Below, one piece after another: positions 63,870-64,000 of a DNA stretch of 64,000 nt; positions within the stretch are counted from its first letter, which is position 1; each line of letters opens with the position of its first letter. The translations under genes and the position numbers were made by a program. The stretch spans positions 30,458 through 94,457 of the forward strand of contig JARIAN010000053.1 in NCBI GenBank assembly GCA_029257865.1, read 5' to 3'. The notes under the pieces were generated by a model that was not told the origin of the DNA, ran no database searches, and saw only the letters and a list, made by a program, of their open reading frames with translations. Origin of the DNA: Phocaeicola sp. GTDB taxonomy: Bacteria; Bacteroidota; Bacteroidia; Bacteroidales; Bacteroidaceae.

Positions 63870-64000
63870 CTATTATTAATTATAATACTTTTTCCATCAT
63901 TCATTTCTTATTTGGCTATTGTTAATATTTTGTCTTTACCATATAGTATATGGAGTATTTGGTATCAAAAATTTAAAATTAAGCAATGGTGTGTTTTATG
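63870..64000 (+). CDS. Fragment of a vitamin K epoxide reductase-like membrane protein (3' end outside window)
   Basis: In the frame starting at 63870 an open sequence runs to the window edge: a hydrophobic stretch (FPSFISYLAIVNILSLPYS), then WYQKFKIKQWCVL with the next codon beginning TG. KQWCxLC is the active-site pattern of VKOR-like disulfide-forming proteins in Bacteroides (recalled). Only about 43 codons are visible. The frame is directly continuous with the transposase frame after its stop, so an N-terminal part may have been lost on insertion. Confidence 0.35.

Noticed and set aside
1-64000. tRNA genes, prophage, toxin-antitoxin or known defence systems
   Set aside because: I found no cloverleaf-like sequence, phage structural gene, small toxin pair or defence-gene motif on either strand by reading; a dedicated scan could still find a small RNA.

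Overview
The window looks like the chromosome of a gut Bacteroidaceae (Bacteroides or Phocaeicola). The signs are a SusC/SusD pair with a surface endoglycosidase and a LamG lipoprotein, several lipoproteins with Bacteroidota lipoboxes, DUF4270 and DUF4494 proteins, type III glutamine synthetase, class III fructose bisphosphatase, serine-type sulfatase, almost no Shine-Dalgarno sites, and promoters of the Bacteroides form TTTG-N19..21-TAnnTTTG. The species cannot be fixed from this sequence alone. No rRNA, tRNA or CRISPR array was seen.

Layout. 1-4.5 kb: sbcD (3' part) and sbcC. 4.9-12.1 kb: a four-gene N-glycan utilisation locus (SusC, SusD, GH18 endo-beta-N-acetylglucosaminidase, DUF1735/LamG lipoprotein) with a good promoter and terminator. 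12.7-14.0 kb: panC-panD. 14.2-16.6 kb: a short GT5-like protein and a DUF4270 lipoprotein. 16.7-20 kb: uvrA-ybaK. 20-23.3 kb: LysM/periplasmic-binding protein, PorT-like barrel, exonuclease III. 23.4-27.1 kb: AspT-type transporter and fbp. 27.2-30.7 kb: a DapL-like protein and glnN. 30.9-32.4 kb: YitT protein and Crp regulator. 32.5-35.4 kb: acyl-CoA ligase and a repeat-rich surface protein. 35.7-37.9 kb: DUF4494, yggS, DHODH-like. 38-40.8 kb: FucI/AraA-like protein and two GNATs. 40.8-43.7 kb: BamA/TamA-like barrel and phosphoethanolamine transferase. 44-45.5 kb: small secreted protein and CNNM/CBS protein. 45.7-51.3 kb: RND efflux operon. 51.4-53.8 kb: BlaI/BlaR1-type pair. 54-55.1 kb: ttcA and DUF486. 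55.4-58 kb: lysC-lysA. 58.1-60.7 kb: hisH-hisA-(hisF'-'hisE)-ftsE. 60.9-62.4 kb: sulfatase. 62.4-64 kb: a broken IS4-type transposase and a fragment of a VKOR-like membrane gene.

Most of the window is ordinary core genome. The points most worth a second look are: (1) an in-frame fusion of the first half of HisF to the end of HisE, with the rest of hisF and all of hisI missing; (2) a full-length DapL-family protein upstream of glnN in which the PLP lysine and other cofactor residues are replaced; (3) a BlaR1-type M56 sensor carrying a SusC-like N-terminal module plus a TonB C-terminal domain, next to blaI, whose promoter is overlaid by two 17-bp dyads exactly 21 bp apart; (4) a GT5-like protein without the ADP-glucose motif or second domain; (5) a transposase gene broken by an exact 8-bp tandem duplication and a TGA codon.
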